DNA from: Vannielia sp.
GTDB lineage: Bacteria > Pseudomonadota > Alphaproteobacteria > Rhodobacterales > Rhodobacteraceae
Direction of reading: 5' to 3'
NCBI RefSeq assembly: GCF_029212645.1
Contig: NZ_JARGND010000025.1
Location: 1 to 44,503 of the forward strand
Length of the DNA: 44,503 bases
The position numbers and the translations under genes were made by a program. Within the stretch, counting starts at the first letter, position 1, and every line of letters begins with the position of its first letter. The notes under the pieces were generated by a model that was given only the letters and a program-made list of their open reading frames with translations, was not told the DNA's origin and did not search any database. Below, in pieces: positions 23,647 to 31,874 of the stretch.

Positions 23647-24617
23647 CACATCGCGGAGGTGGGGTTGCGGTAGATCATGTGACGCACCGAGCCGGTTTTG
23701 GAGCGCATCAGGATCGTTTCGGCGGTGAGATAGCCCACCTCGCGCTTGATCCCGGCGACCAGCGAACCATCGGTCACGCCGGTGGCGGCAAAGATCACGT
23801 CGGCCCGCACCATCTCATCGCGGCTGTAAATCTTGTCGAGATCCTTGATCCCGGCCTTCTTGGCACGGCCGCGCTCATCATCATTGCGGAAGGTGAGCCG
23901 GCCCCACATTTGCCCGCCCATGCACTTCAGCGCCGCGGCCGCGAGCACGCCTTCGGGCGCACCGCCGGAGCCCATGTACATGTCGATCCCGGTTTTTTCC
24001 GGCTCGGCGCAGTGCATCACCCCGGCGACATCACCATCGGTGATCAGGCGAATGGCGGCCCCGGTGGCGCGGACTTCGGCGATCAGATCAGCGTGGCGCG
24101 GGCGCTCCAGGATGCACACGGTTATATCCGCCGTGGAGGCCTGGCGGGCGGCGGCCAGCAGGCGCACCCGCTCAGAGGGGGTTTGATCAAGGCTAACAAT
24201 GCCTTTGGGATAGCCGGGGCCGATGGCGAGCTTGTCCATATAGACATCGGGGGCATGCAGCATCGAGCCGCGCGGGGCCATGGCGATCACGGTGAGCGCG
24301 TTGGGCATGTCCTTGGCGGTGAGCGTGGTGCCCTCCAGCGGATCAAGCGCGATATCCACGGCGGGGCCTTCGCCGGTGCCAACCTCTTCGCCGATGTAAA
24401 GCATCGGCGCTTCATCACGCTCGCCTTCGCCGATCACCACCACGCCTTTGATGTCCAGCGCGTTCAATTGCTCGCGCATCGCGTTGACGGCGGCTTGGTC
24501 GGCGGCCTTTTCATCACCGCGCCCGATCAGGTTGGCCGAGGCCAGTGCCGCAGCTTCGGAAACGCGGGCAAGGCCCAGCGAGAGCATACGGTCATAAAAT
24601 TCGGGTTTATCGGTCAT
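23646..24617 (-). CDS. glpX: class II fructose-1,6-bisphosphatase
   Basis: A 323-residue GlpX enzyme that hydrolyses fructose 1,6-bisphosphate to fructose 6-phosphate in gluconeogenesis. Family signatures are visible: LIGRGDEKAADQAAVNAMR, VVIGEGERDEAPMLYIGEEVG, the metal/phosphate site DIALDPLEGTTLTAKDM, and LITDGDVAGVM with MYMGSGGAPEGVLAAAALKC. ATG 24617 follows GAGGG; upstream codons in frame are rich in Pro/Gly and not part of the family. It lies 107 bp after hom and overlaps recJ, so it is the middle gene of the operon. Some GlpX proteins also act on sedoheptulose 1,7-bisphosphate. Confidence 0.95.
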   Translation of the reverse strand: MTDKPEFYDRMLSLGLARVSEAAALASANLIGRGDEKAADQAAVNAMREQLNALDIKGVVVIGEGERDEAPMLYIGEEVGTGEGPAVDIALDPLEGTTLTAKDMPNALTVIAMAPRGSMLHAPDVYMDKLAIGPGYPKGIVSLDQTPSERVRLLAAARQASTADITVCILERPRHADLIAEVRATGAAIRLITDGDVAGVMHCAEPEKTGIDMYMGSGGAPEGVLAAAALKCMGGQMWGRLTFRNDDERGRAKKAGIKDLDKIYSRDEMVRADVIFAATGVTDGSLVAGIKREVGYLTAETILMRSKTGSVRHMIYRNPTSAM

Positions 24618-24724
24618 CTGGGGGGCCCTCGGTGTGAATTTGTTGCTGCTTGGGTAGCCTTCCCCCCGTGGCGGCGCAACCCCGCAGCCACCCTGCAAAG
24701 CCCTGTTAGCGCCAGCGTTAGCGC

Positions 24725-26011
24725 CTAGATGTGCTCAATCCGCAGCGCAACCGGCTCTCCCAGCACAACGCCCGTGCCAGCAACACCTTCCAGCGCGGCG
24801 GCGAGGGACTGCGAGGTGGTTTTATGGGTGACAAACAGCACCGGTGCCGCCTCATCGACGTGGCCGTATTGGCGCATCCGGTCAATCGAAACTCCGGCCT
24901 CACCAAGGGCTGCGGCAACCTTGGCCATGGCGCCGGGGCGGTCCTTCAGGTCCATCCGCAGGTAGTAGGGCGCGGCGGAGGCGGACATGGCGGCGGGGGC
25001 TTTTTCAAGCGTTTTCGAGGGTTTGCCAAAGACCGGCAGGAAGGAGCCGCGTGCAAGATCGCAGATATCGGAGAGCACGGCAGAGGCGGTGGGCCCCTCG
25101 CCAGCGCCCGGCCCGCTCAGCACGATCTGCTCGACCGCGTCGCCCTCGATCACCACCATATTGGTGCCGCCTTCAAGCTGGGCGATGGGCGATTCCGATG
25201 GCACGAGGCAGGGTTTCATGGATTGCTCCAGCCCGCGGCCTGTCATCTGGGCAACGCCCAAGAGCTTGATTCTAAAGCCCATATCGGCGGCGTGGCGGAT
25301 ATCTTCGAGGGTGATCCTCTGGATGCCCTCAATCTCGATGCCGTCAAAGTTGACCTGCGTGCCAAAGGCCAGCGACGACAGGATCGCCAGCTTGTGGGCC
25401 GCATCAATCCCGCCAACATCAAGGTTGGGATCGGCCTCCAGGTAGCCAAGCTCGGCGGCCTCGACAAAGAGCGCGTTATAGCCCTGCGCGGTGCTTTCCA
25501 TCCGGGTGAGGATATAGTTGCAGGTGCCGTTCATCACACCCATCACACGGGTGATCTCATTGCCTGCAAGACCCTCGGCAAGGCATTTTATCACCGGGAT
25601 GCCTCCGGCCACGGCAGCCTCGTAACGGATTGATCTGCCTGCATCTTCCGCAAGTTCGGCCAAAGCATGCCCGTGGATGGCCAGCATCGCCTTGTTGGCG
25701 GTGATCACATGCTTGCCCGCCGCCAACGCGGCCTCGGTGGCATCCTTGGCGGGGCCGTCTTCGCCGCCCATCAGCTCAACGAACACATCCACATCCGCGC
25801 GGGTGGCCAGCGCAACGGGGTCATCCTCCCAGGCGTAGGTGGAGAGCGGCACGCCACGGTCCTTGCTCTTGGAGCGGGCCGAGACGGCGGTGATCTCGAC
25901 CGGGCGGCCGCAGCGGGCTTCGATCAGCGCGGCGTGGCGGCGGATGATCTTCACCACCCCAACACCAACGGTGCCAAGACCTGCAATTCCTAGGCGAAGC
26001 GGGTCACTCAT
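24725..26011 (-). CDS. hom: homoserine dehydrogenase
   Basis: A 428-residue monofunctional enzyme reducing aspartate semialdehyde to homoserine for Thr, Met and Ile synthesis. The N-terminal NAD(P) fold has LGIAGLGTVGVGVV. The catalytic part has KHVITANKAMLA, YEAAVAGGIPVIK, MGVMNGTCNYILTRM and AAELGYLEADPNLDVGGIDAAHKLAILSSLAFG. A C-terminal ACT domain (~350-425) has YYLRMDLKDRPGAMAKVAAALGEAGVSI, consistent with threonine feedback control. ATG 26011 follows CGGAGG. It is the first gene of hom-glpX-recJ. Confidence 0.96.
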   Translation of the reverse strand: MSDPLRLGIAGLGTVGVGVVKIIRRHAALIEARCGRPVEITAVSARSKSKDRGVPLSTYAWEDDPVALATRADVDVFVELMGGEDGPAKDATEAALAAGKHVITANKAMLAIHGHALAELAEDAGRSIRYEAAVAGGIPVIKCLAEGLAGNEITRVMGVMNGTCNYILTRMESTAQGYNALFVEAAELGYLEADPNLDVGGIDAAHKLAILSSLAFGTQVNFDGIEIEGIQRITLEDIRHAADMGFRIKLLGVAQMTGRGLEQSMKPCLVPSESPIAQLEGGTNMVVIEGDAVEQIVLSGPGAGEGPTASAVLSDICDLARGSFLPVFGKPSKTLEKAPAAMSASAAPYYLRMDLKDRPGAMAKVAAALGEAGVSIDRMRQYGHVDEAAPVLFVTHKTTSQSLAAALEGVAGTGVVLGEPVALRIEHI

Positions 26012-26090
26012 GGGGGGCCTCCGGGCGCTGGGATCAACTGTTGCGCTGGGCTTTAGCCGGGATCACGCCGGGGTGCAACGCGCGGCGGGC

Positions 26091-26387
26091 TCAGGAGGCG
26101 TGGCGGCGCACCGCAGCGGCCATGCGCGCCCGGGTTGGCGGATCAACCACCGGGCGCTTGAGGCGGGCGGCGCGGGCGCGCAGGGCGGCGGTGCGCGCGG
26201 CGAGGCTTCCGGCAACGGCGACGGGATCAGCCATGGGCGCATCGGCGCGGGTCAGAAGGCTATCCAGCGGCACAAGTGTTGGAAAGCCCGCATCATTTGC
26301 CGAGGCACTTACGGCTGCGTCCAACTCGGGGAACTGGGCGCAGCCAAAGCAGGCAAGGCAGGCAGCAAGAAGGGCAAAGCGGCGCAT
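26091..26387 (-). CDS. small putative lipoprotein
   Basis: A 98-residue protein with a short lipoprotein signal: MRRFALLAACLACFGCAQFP, in which Cys16 after CFG is the likely lipidated residue (a slightly atypical lipobox). The mature part is Ala/Arg-rich and helical, ending AAVRRHAS. ATG 26387 follows CCGGAGCC. It lies 79 bp ahead of hom on the same strand and may share its transcript. I recognise no family; similar short lipoproteins occur next to hom in relatives as far as I recall. Function unknown. Confidence 0.65.
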   Translation of the reverse strand: MRRFALLAACLACFGCAQFPELDAAVSASANDAGFPTLVPLDSLLTRADAPMADPVAVAGSLAARTAALRARAARLKRPVVDPPTRARMAAAVRRHAS

Positions 26388-26477
26388 TATGGCTCCGGTT
26401 GAGGCTGGAGAGACCTTAGCGGGGCTGCACGGGGGAGGGCAAGGCGGGCGGGGGTTGCGCTATCATTTCGGTTGAAT

Positions 26478-26491
26478 TGAACGCTCGTTCA
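26478..26491. promoter_or_regulatory. likely TetR operator
   Basis: TGAACGCTCGTTCA is a 14-bp palindrome (arms TGAACG and CGTTCA around CT) 15 bp before the ATG of the TetR-family gene. Perfect dyads of this size next to a TetR gene usually serve autoregulation. Confidence 0.55.
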
Positions 26492-26506
26492 GTAGAAAGT
26501 GACGGG

Positions 26507-27094
26507 ATGGCCCGCAAAGCAGGTTCCCACGCAGAGATCACAGGCCCCAAGGTTCGCGAGGAGGCGTTGCGGCTGTTCGCGCAATATGGCTATGCCGCCG
26601 TGTCGATGCGCCAGATCGCCAAGCATGTGGGCCTTCAGGCGGGCGCGCTTTACACCTACACGCCCGACAAGCAGGCGCTGTTGTTCGACTTGATGCGCGA
26701 CCACATGCAAAAGGTGCTTTCGGGCCTTGAAGACCTGCCAGAGGGCGGCCCGGTTGAGCAGCTTGAGTGGATGGTGCGCTATCACATTTCCTACAATTTG
26801 AGCCACAAGGATGGTGTCTTCATCAACTACATGGAGTTACGCAACCTAAGTGAAGAGAATCATTTAGAAATTTCCCGTTTGCGTGGGGTGTATGAAGACG
26901 CGGTAGAGGCCATTTTGATTGCCGGTCAGGAGCGCGGACTCTTTCAAATTCCCGACACGCGGCTTGCCACGATGGCCGTGATCGCCATGCTGAACGGTGT
27001 GAACACCTGGTATCGCGAAAGCGGGCGGTTGAGCCTGGAACGCGTGGAGCAGATTCACTGGAACATGGTGCGCCGCGCCGTGACGGGAAGTTAA
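26507..27094 (+). CDS. TetR-family transcriptional regulator
   Basis: A 195-residue repressor. The N-terminal HTH (~10-60) reads VREEALRLFAQYGYAAVSMRQIAKHVGLQAGALYTYTPDKQALL. The C-terminal domain (~75-190) is helical, with MAVIAMLNGVNTWYRESGRLSLERVEQ, a shape often seen in regulators of acyl-CoA or lipid metabolism. ATG 26507 is the start; a TTG at 26477 in frame would run through the operator dyad and is unlikely. The next gene is convergent, so the targets other than itself are not shown. Ligand unknown. Confidence 0.88.
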   Translation: MARKAGSHAEITGPKVREEALRLFAQYGYAAVSMRQIAKHVGLQAGALYTYTPDKQALLFDLMRDHMQKVLSGLEDLPEGGPVEQLEWMVRYHISYNLSHKDGVFINYMELRNLSEENHLEISRLRGVYEDAVEAILIAGQERGLFQIPDTRLATMAVIAMLNGVNTWYRESGRLSLERVEQIHWNMVRRAVTGS

Positions 27095-27118
27095 CCCGCC
27101 GGGGTTAACGGCGGGTTT
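27093..27118 (+). terminator. hairpin terminator at the TetR stop
   Basis: AACCCGCCG (27093-27101) pairs with CGGCGGGTT (27109-27117) around a 7-nt loop. It starts within the stop codon and ends in a short T stretch. A strong stem with a weak T-run; it may work for both convergent genes. Confidence 0.5.
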
Positions 27119-27136
27119 CCGGGGCGTTGCGCGTGG

Positions 27137-28048
27137 CTAGTGGGCAGGTTTCACGAAGGTGCCGTTGCGCAGGTCTGCCATGGCCTGGCGCAGTTCTTCG
27201 GGGCGGTTCATCACGATGGGGCCGTGCCAGGCGACCGGTTCCTTGATCGGAGCGCCCGAAATCAGCAGGAAACGCAGGCCTTCCGGCCCCGCTTGCACTG
27301 TCACCTCGTCGCCGGTGCCAAAGCGCACAAGGGTGCGGTCCCCTGACATATCGCGGATGTTAACCTCCTCGCCGCGCACCTCTTTTTCCAGCAACACACC
27401 GGCGGGTTGAGAGGCATCGGCAAAGCGACCGGACCCGTCAAACACATAGGCGAAGGCGCGGCGATAAGTGTCGATCCTGAAGGTTTTCTTGACCCCCGCA
27501 GGCACCTGGATATCAAGATACTGCGGGTCGGCGGCGATGCCATCAACCGGGCTTTTACGGCCCCAGAATTCACCGATGATCACCTTCACGCGAGTGCCGT
27601 CATCGTCAATGATTTCAGGCAGTTCGCTGCCTTCCATGTCCTGGTAGCGCGGCGCTGTCATCTTGAGCGAGGCGGGCAGGTTGCCCCATAGCTGGAAGCC
27701 GTGCATCTGGCCCGAAGCGTTCCCCTCGGGCATTTCCTGGTGCATGATCCCGCTGCCCGCTGTCATCCATTGCACCGAGCCTGCGCCAAGGGTGCCGGTA
27801 TTGCCCAGAGAGTCTGCGTGGGTGACGGTTCCGGAGAGCACATATGTGATGGTTTCGATGCCGCGATGGGGATGCCAGGGAAACCCCTTTTCAAAGTCTT
27901 CCGGGCGCTCGTTGCGAAAGTCATCGAACAGCAAAAAAGGGTCTAGTTCCTTAGGGTTATGGAACCCAAAGGCACGGTGTAGCTTGACGCCAGCGCCCTC
28001 AACCGTGGGGGTGGCGGGGCGAAGTTCGGCGACGGGGCGAATAGACAT
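27137..28048 (-). CDS. pirin family protein
   Basis: A 303-residue bicupin. The N-terminal cupin carries the pirin metal site: FPWHPHRGIETITYVLSG, then later MTAGSGIMHQEMPE (His and Glu ligands). The C-terminal cupin (~175-290) is ligand-poor, as is normal. Pirins bind iron or other metals; some have quercetin dioxygenase activity and others act as redox-linked cofactors, and sequence alone cannot decide. ATG 28048 follows AAGGAGG. It is convergent with the TetR gene and divergent from the small membrane protein gene. Confidence 0.9.
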   Translation of the reverse strand: MSIRPVAELRPATPTVEGAGVKLHRAFGFHNPKELDPFLLFDDFRNERPEDFEKGFPWHPHRGIETITYVLSGTVTHADSLGNTGTLGAGSVQWMTAGSGIMHQEMPEGNASGQMHGFQLWGNLPASLKMTAPRYQDMEGSELPEIIDDDGTRVKVIIGEFWGRKSPVDGIAADPQYLDIQVPAGVKKTFRIDTYRRAFAYVFDGSGRFADASQPAGVLLEKEVRGEEVNIRDMSGDRTLVRFGTGDEVTVQAGPEGLRFLLISGAPIKEPVAWHGPIVMNRPEELRQAMADLRNGTFVKPAH

Positions 28049-28194
28049 TTTGCTGAGCCTCCTTGTTGCAGGATGCTCAATAGGTAGGGGCGCAGGGGTT
28101 GGGTGACAATGCGCACAAGGCTGCCAAATATAGCCCGGAGGCCTGCGATAGCGCACAGGCGTTGCGCCCTGAGGTGGGGCTGCTATGAGGGGCT

Positions 28195-28683
28195 ATGAGA
28201 CAAGAGCCTGATATCCGCCTGCACGCCTCCTTGCCGCGCCGCTTTTTTGCCGCCGCGATGTTCGCGATGCTTGCTTTTTTCCTGTATAAACAGGGCTTTG
28301 ATGGGGGTGGGCCGGCTTGGGTTCGGATTGTTCTCACATTGGCTGGAACCGCCGTAATGGTGATGGGCGTTTGGCTTTGGAGCGCGACGGAAGCCACGAT
28401 TGTGCTGGAGGACGGCGAGTTGCGCACCTCTAACGGGCGGCTTTTGGCGCGGGTGGACCAGGTTTTGCGCGTCGAAAAAGGCGCGATGTCGATCAAGCCT
28501 GTGGGTGGTTTCACCTTGAAACTAAAGGAAAAAGGGCCTCGTGGATGGGCGCCCGGCCTGTGGTGGAGCTTGGGGAAAACGGTGGCCGTGGGCGGCGTGA
28601 CGCACCCGGCGATGGGCAAGGCGATGGCGCAGCTCATCGAGGCCGAGATGCTGGCGTTGCGTCAGGCGGACGAGGCCGATTAA
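28195..28683 (+). CDS. membrane protein with PH-like domain
   Basis: A 162-residue protein with two membrane helices (~15-33 and ~42-62: FFAAAMFAMLAFFLY, IVLTLAGTAVMVMGVWLW). A small beta-rich region follows (ATIVLEDGELRTSNGRLLARVDQVLRVEKGAMSIKPVGGFTLKL), resembling bacterial PH-like domains. ATG 28195 is preceded by GAGGGG. No catalytic motif is present. It stands alone. I do not recognise a named family; homologues are probably annotated as hypothetical. Confidence 0.7.
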   Translation: MRQEPDIRLHASLPRRFFAAAMFAMLAFFLYKQGFDGGGPAWVRIVLTLAGTAVMVMGVWLWSATEATIVLEDGELRTSNGRLLARVDQVLRVEKGAMSIKPVGGFTLKLKEKGPRGWAPGLWWSLGKTVAVGGVTHPAMGKAMAQLIEAEMLALRQADEAD

Positions 28684-28720
28684 CCCTGAAAAGCAAGGGG
28701 CCACAACCGATACACGTCCC

Positions 28721-28738
28721 ATGCACAAGTGATGCACA
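28721..28738 (+). promoter_or_regulatory. shared ATGCACA direct-repeat motif, site B
   Basis: ATGCACAAGTGATGCACA matches site A (15592-15609, minus strand) at 17 of 18 positions. CACAACCGATAC lies 11 bp before it (28702-28713), a block that also abuts site A. The site falls behind the PH-like gene, about 220 bp from the end of the leftward TadE gene. Confidence 0.45.
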
Positions 28739-28890
28739 TGTCATTTGACATAGCGGCGACGGGTTAACCCGCCGCGCGGTTGGCACGGCGAAGGGCCTTC
28801 ACCCCGCCAGCAAATGCCCCCTTTGGACACCACATCAGCCCGCCCGGCGCCACGGCGCGAGCGGAGCGCAGAACCGCCCCGGCCGCAAAA

Positions 28891-28923
28891 CGAAAACCGC
28901 CCCGCTGCCCTGTGATCGGGCGG
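28891..28923 (-). terminator. intrinsic terminator behind the TadE genes
   Basis: On the minus strand CCGCCC (28923-28918) pairs with GGGCGG (28902-28897), followed by TTTTCG and further Ts. It lies about 40 bp after the last gene of the leftward Tad-accessory module. Confidence 0.5.
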
Positions 28924-28959
28924 CGAGGCGATGATTGCCGGTGAGAGTCCCGTTCAGGA

Positions 28960-29538
28960 TTAGCTGCCAGCGCCGCCGTAATCCACTTTCGACGAAAAAC
29001 GGGGGCGGGTGACGATGTAGTTTTCGAAGCTGGACGCCGGGATGCCGGCGTTGAACAGCGGTTCATAAGCCATGAAGGTTTCGAGCAGGATCACCGTGTC
29101 GCCCTGTGGCATGAAGGGGATCTTGTCCTTGTAGGTTTGAATGCCGGCATGGTCGATCGGGGCGCGGCCTTCGGTGGCATAGGACCAGTCAACATGCAGG
29201 TGGCGGGCGGCGTTCGTGCAGTCTGACATGCATTTCACCGTCGTCACCCGGATATAGGTGGGGTGGCGCGTGTTGGTGAGGTAGTCATAAACCCCGTTGA
29301 GACCGGTCAGGTAGGTGTCGGTCACGGTTTCGGTTTCACGGCTCAGCATGTCGGCCAGCGTATAGCTTGCCTTGAGGTTGACGTTTTGGGTTTTGAAGGC
29401 ATCAAACCAGACGAAGCTGGCAACGTAGAACCAGCAGAGCAATGGCAGGATCAGCGCTGCTTCCACCGAGAGAGTGCCGGTGGCATCTTCGCGGAAGCTC
29501 TTGAGGCGTGCCGTGAGCAGATTGATCGAGGTCAGCAT
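28960..29538 (-). CDS. TadE-like pseudopilin, second copy
   Basis: A 192-residue protein with a short basic leader and a hydrophobic pilin-like helix at ~22-45 (GTLSVEAALILPLLCWFYVASF, with the conserved Glu at +5-like position as in TadE/G-like N-termini). A periplasmic domain with a CMSDC pair follows. TadE proteins assist Flp pilus assembly; this one has a longer soluble part. ATG 29538 follows GGAGGA, four bases behind the preceding gene's stop. It is last of the four-gene leftward module. Its role with the VWA proteins is inferred from linkage. Confidence 0.78.
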   Translation of the reverse strand: MLTSINLLTARLKSFREDATGTLSVEAALILPLLCWFYVASFVWFDAFKTQNVNLKASYTLADMLSRETETVTDTYLTGLNGVYDYLTNTRHPTYIRVTTVKCMSDCTNAARHLHVDWSYATEGRAPIDHAGIQTYKDKIPFMPQGDTVILLETFMAYEPLFNAGIPASSFENYIVTRPRFSSKVDYGGAGS

Positions 29539-29542
29539 GGTG

Positions 29543-30109
29543 TTATCCTCCTGCGCCGGGTTCGTTGACGAAGGCCGAGGAGGAGACAATGGCGTAGTGC
29601 TCGCCATCCACCAGCGGCAGCTTGAGGCCAAGGCCGGTTGCGTAGAACCAGGGCTTCGTGATGGCGCAGGCGCGCACGATCATCATTTCGTTCTCGGCGC
29701 CGCCAGCGAAGGCGGGGGTGATCGGGTTTGACTTGTCCTGACAGGTGACCTGCGGCGGCAGTGGGGTCCAGGTGGATTTGGACACCGGCTGAAGCTCGAC
29801 CAGCAGGGCGTTCATGCAATCGGGGATGATGCCCGCGCGGTTGCAGATGGTTTTCTTGATCTCGTCGTGGGTGGGCGGTGTCCAGTGGCCGAGGCGCAGG
29901 TCGCGCACCGAAAGGTCAACCGCGCGCTCCAGCATCACCTGGCGCGTCATCAGCATACCCGCTTCGAAGCAGGACATGAAGATAATGATGAAGATTGGAA
30001 ACAGGATCACGAATTCGATCGTGGAGCTGCCGTTATCGGCTTTTCGAAAGCGACGAAGGCGGGCGGCAACTGCGCCCAGCCTTGTGCTTGATGGATCAAA
30101 TTTTGGCAT
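29543..30109 (-). CDS. TadE-like pseudopilin
   Basis: A 188-residue protein with basic N-terminus, then NGSSTIEFVILFPIFIIIFMSCFEAGMLM, the classic TadE signature of a Glu just inside a pilin-like helix. The periplasmic part has three or four Cys (TICNRAGIIPDC, VTCQDK, VRACAI) that could form disulfides. ATG 30109 is chosen because GGGGAAG precedes it. An ATG at 30121 abuts the upstream stop (TAAATG) but has no ribosome site. It is co-transcribed with the VWA gene ahead of it. Confidence 0.82.
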   Translation of the reverse strand: MPKFDPSSTRLGAVAARLRRFRKADNGSSTIEFVILFPIFIIIFMSCFEAGMLMTRQVMLERAVDLSVRDLRLGHWTPPTHDEIKKTICNRAGIIPDCMNALLVELQPVSKSTWTPLPPQVTCQDKSNPITPAFAGGAENEMMIVRACAITKPWFYATGLGLKLPLVDGEHYAIVSSSAFVNEPGAGG

Positions 30110-30121
30110 TGTCTTCCCCAT

Positions 30122-31573
30122 TTACAGCAGCAGCCGAAGCATGTTGATTTGCCGCGCGATGGCGTTGAACGCGTCGGAGATCTCGGTGCCTTCCACGCGG
30201 AAGAAGTGCGAGGGCGAGGTGGCGCAGCTTTTCATCACCCCGGCGGAGTAGTTGGTGACCTCAAAGCCGATGGTGAACACCAGGATGCCTGCGTCTTTGG
30301 CGGCGGTGCAGATGTTATCGAGCATCCCGTCAGCCTGTGAGGCGGAGTATTTGCGGTAGTAATAGTTGCCGCGGTTCGAGCGGTTCACATAGCGGTAGAG
30401 GTAATCCCACAGGGTGTAGCGGTTCCAGTGGTTATACTCGGACGTGGAGTTATAGGCCCAGTTTTGGATGCGGTAGGTATCCACGTTTTCACCGTCGGTC
30501 ATCAGCACCACAACCTTGAGGGTTTCCTCATCGGAGTAAGCGGCGGGGCGGGCGGAAAACACGTTGTCTACCGTGCCGCCTGCGGCCAGTTGCGAAACGA
30601 TCGGGCGGGTCGAGGGATCAAGCAGGGCGGTGCCCCATTTCATGCCAAGGTGGATCGCCGTGTTGGCGCGGGCGCTGTAGTTATCAATCGTGGTCTTCAG
30701 CGCGTCCCGGTTTTGCGAGAGCGGCACGATGCGCTCATAGGTTTGCATCGGGCAGCCCGGGTTCCGGATGGGGCGATAGCTGCTTGAAGACCACTCGAAG
30801 TGCTGCATCTGGGTGTAGGACTTGGTCATGCTGATCGAGGTTTCTTCAAAGTCCTCCTCATCAAAGTCGATGCAGTGCGAGTAGTTGTGCGAGGGCTGCG
30901 ACGATGTGTTGAGCTGGTTGAAGATCTCCGGCCCTGCATTGACCTGCGCGGTGTAGGGGATCAGCGACAGCGAGATCAGGTCCTGGCTTTCGTCGCGCAA
31001 CACGGTATCGACAAAGTCCTTGGCGGCGTCGCGCAGGTGCCCGATCTTGCCGTTCGAGCCCATGGAGCCGGAGATATCGAGCACCAGCGAGATTTCCACG
31101 TTCGAAACCCGCTCTTCGGCGGTGCCGACGGCGGGGGCGCTAAATTCGCTTATGCCCGCCAGGCCCAGAAGGAGGGTTTGGACTTCGGCCTCGGTGGTGG
31201 CCGAGACGGTGCGGTAGTTCAGGCCCTGCTTCACTTCAACGTCGACGAGGAAGTTCGAAAGCCCGGCTTTCTGGAAGTAGTCTTCCACCACCTCGGTTGG
31301 TTCAAGGGTTTGGTCGAGGTCGGCGGCGGCCAGCACCGCGCGGTCAAGGGTGTTTTGCAGTTTGGTGCGGGTCACCTCATAGCGCATCACATCGACGGCG
31401 ATGCCAACCGCGAGCGCCATGCAAACGATGAGAAACAGCGAAAAGACCACCAGGGAGCCTCGTTGATCTTCAACGAAGTCGGCAAGGCGATGGCGCAGGC
31501 CGGGAGGGGCGGTTGCCTCATTGGCCTCCGGTGTCATCGCCCCCGCGATCTGTTTGGTCTTGGTGTCGGCCAT
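30122..31573 (-). CDS. TadG-like von Willebrand factor A protein (paralogue 1)
   Basis: A 483-residue protein: cytosolic basic leader, TadG-type membrane helix (~39-60, RGSLVVFSLFLIVCMALAVG, then DVMRYEVTRTKLQNTLDRAVLAAA), then a large periplasmic VWA domain with MIDAS D166-I-S-G-S170. A later VVLMTDGEN completes the metal site. A Cys-bearing insertion (YSHCIDF, NPGCPMQT) and C-terminal LDNICTAAK...VMKSCATSPSHFF follow. It probably anchors or scaffolds a Flp/Tad-like surface structure. ATG 31573 follows AAGGGCGG; an ATG six codons upstream is possible. It is a paralogue of the gene at 31875-33287. Confidence 0.85.
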   Translation of the reverse strand: MADTKTKQIAGAMTPEANEATAPPGLRHRLADFVEDQRGSLVVFSLFLIVCMALAVGIAVDVMRYEVTRTKLQNTLDRAVLAAADLDQTLEPTEVVEDYFQKAGLSNFLVDVEVKQGLNYRTVSATTEAEVQTLLLGLAGISEFSAPAVGTAEERVSNVEISLVLDISGSMGSNGKIGHLRDAAKDFVDTVLRDESQDLISLSLIPYTAQVNAGPEIFNQLNTSSQPSHNYSHCIDFDEEDFEETSISMTKSYTQMQHFEWSSSSYRPIRNPGCPMQTYERIVPLSQNRDALKTTIDNYSARANTAIHLGMKWGTALLDPSTRPIVSQLAAGGTVDNVFSARPAAYSDEETLKVVVLMTDGENVDTYRIQNWAYNSTSEYNHWNRYTLWDYLYRYVNRSNRGNYYYRKYSASQADGMLDNICTAAKDAGILVFTIGFEVTNYSAGVMKSCATSPSHFFRVEGTEISDAFNAIARQINMLRLLL

Positions 31574-31746
31574 TTTGTCCGCCCTTTCCATTCCCTGTGC
31601 CCGCGGTCTCTACCTGATGTCAGGCCGGAGTCGTGGCAGACGCATTAAGCGCTGATATGGCGGTGTGACGGTGGCTAAATTGGGGCAAAGGGTTGGTGGA
31701 AGATGGGTCATTTCACGTAGATCCGGTGGCTTTCAGGGTTGGAAAT

Positions 31747-31789
31747 GGCGGCTGGGGACGGGCTTTCCCAATCCATCCAGCCAGCCGCC
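31747..31789. terminator. long hairpin between the VWA paralogues
   Basis: GGCGGCTGG (31747-31755) is fully complementary to CCAGCCGCC (31781-31789). The loop can pair further (GGACGGG with CCCAATCC). It lies 86 bp after the leftward paralogue 2 gene ends. There is no T-run on the minus strand, so it may be an attenuator or RNA-processing structure rather than a full terminator. Confidence 0.4.
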
Positions 31790-31874
31790 ATGCCCCCAGG
31801 GTGCCCCCATCCAGTGAGCTGTCCGCCGGGGCCGGGAATGCCTGTGGCACCGCGCCGGCCCGTCGCTCCTCCCC

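Noticed and set aside
24731-25633. A 300-codon plus-strand frame opposite hom
   Set aside because: Shadow of homoserine dehydrogenase; Gly/His-rich without motif or start signal.
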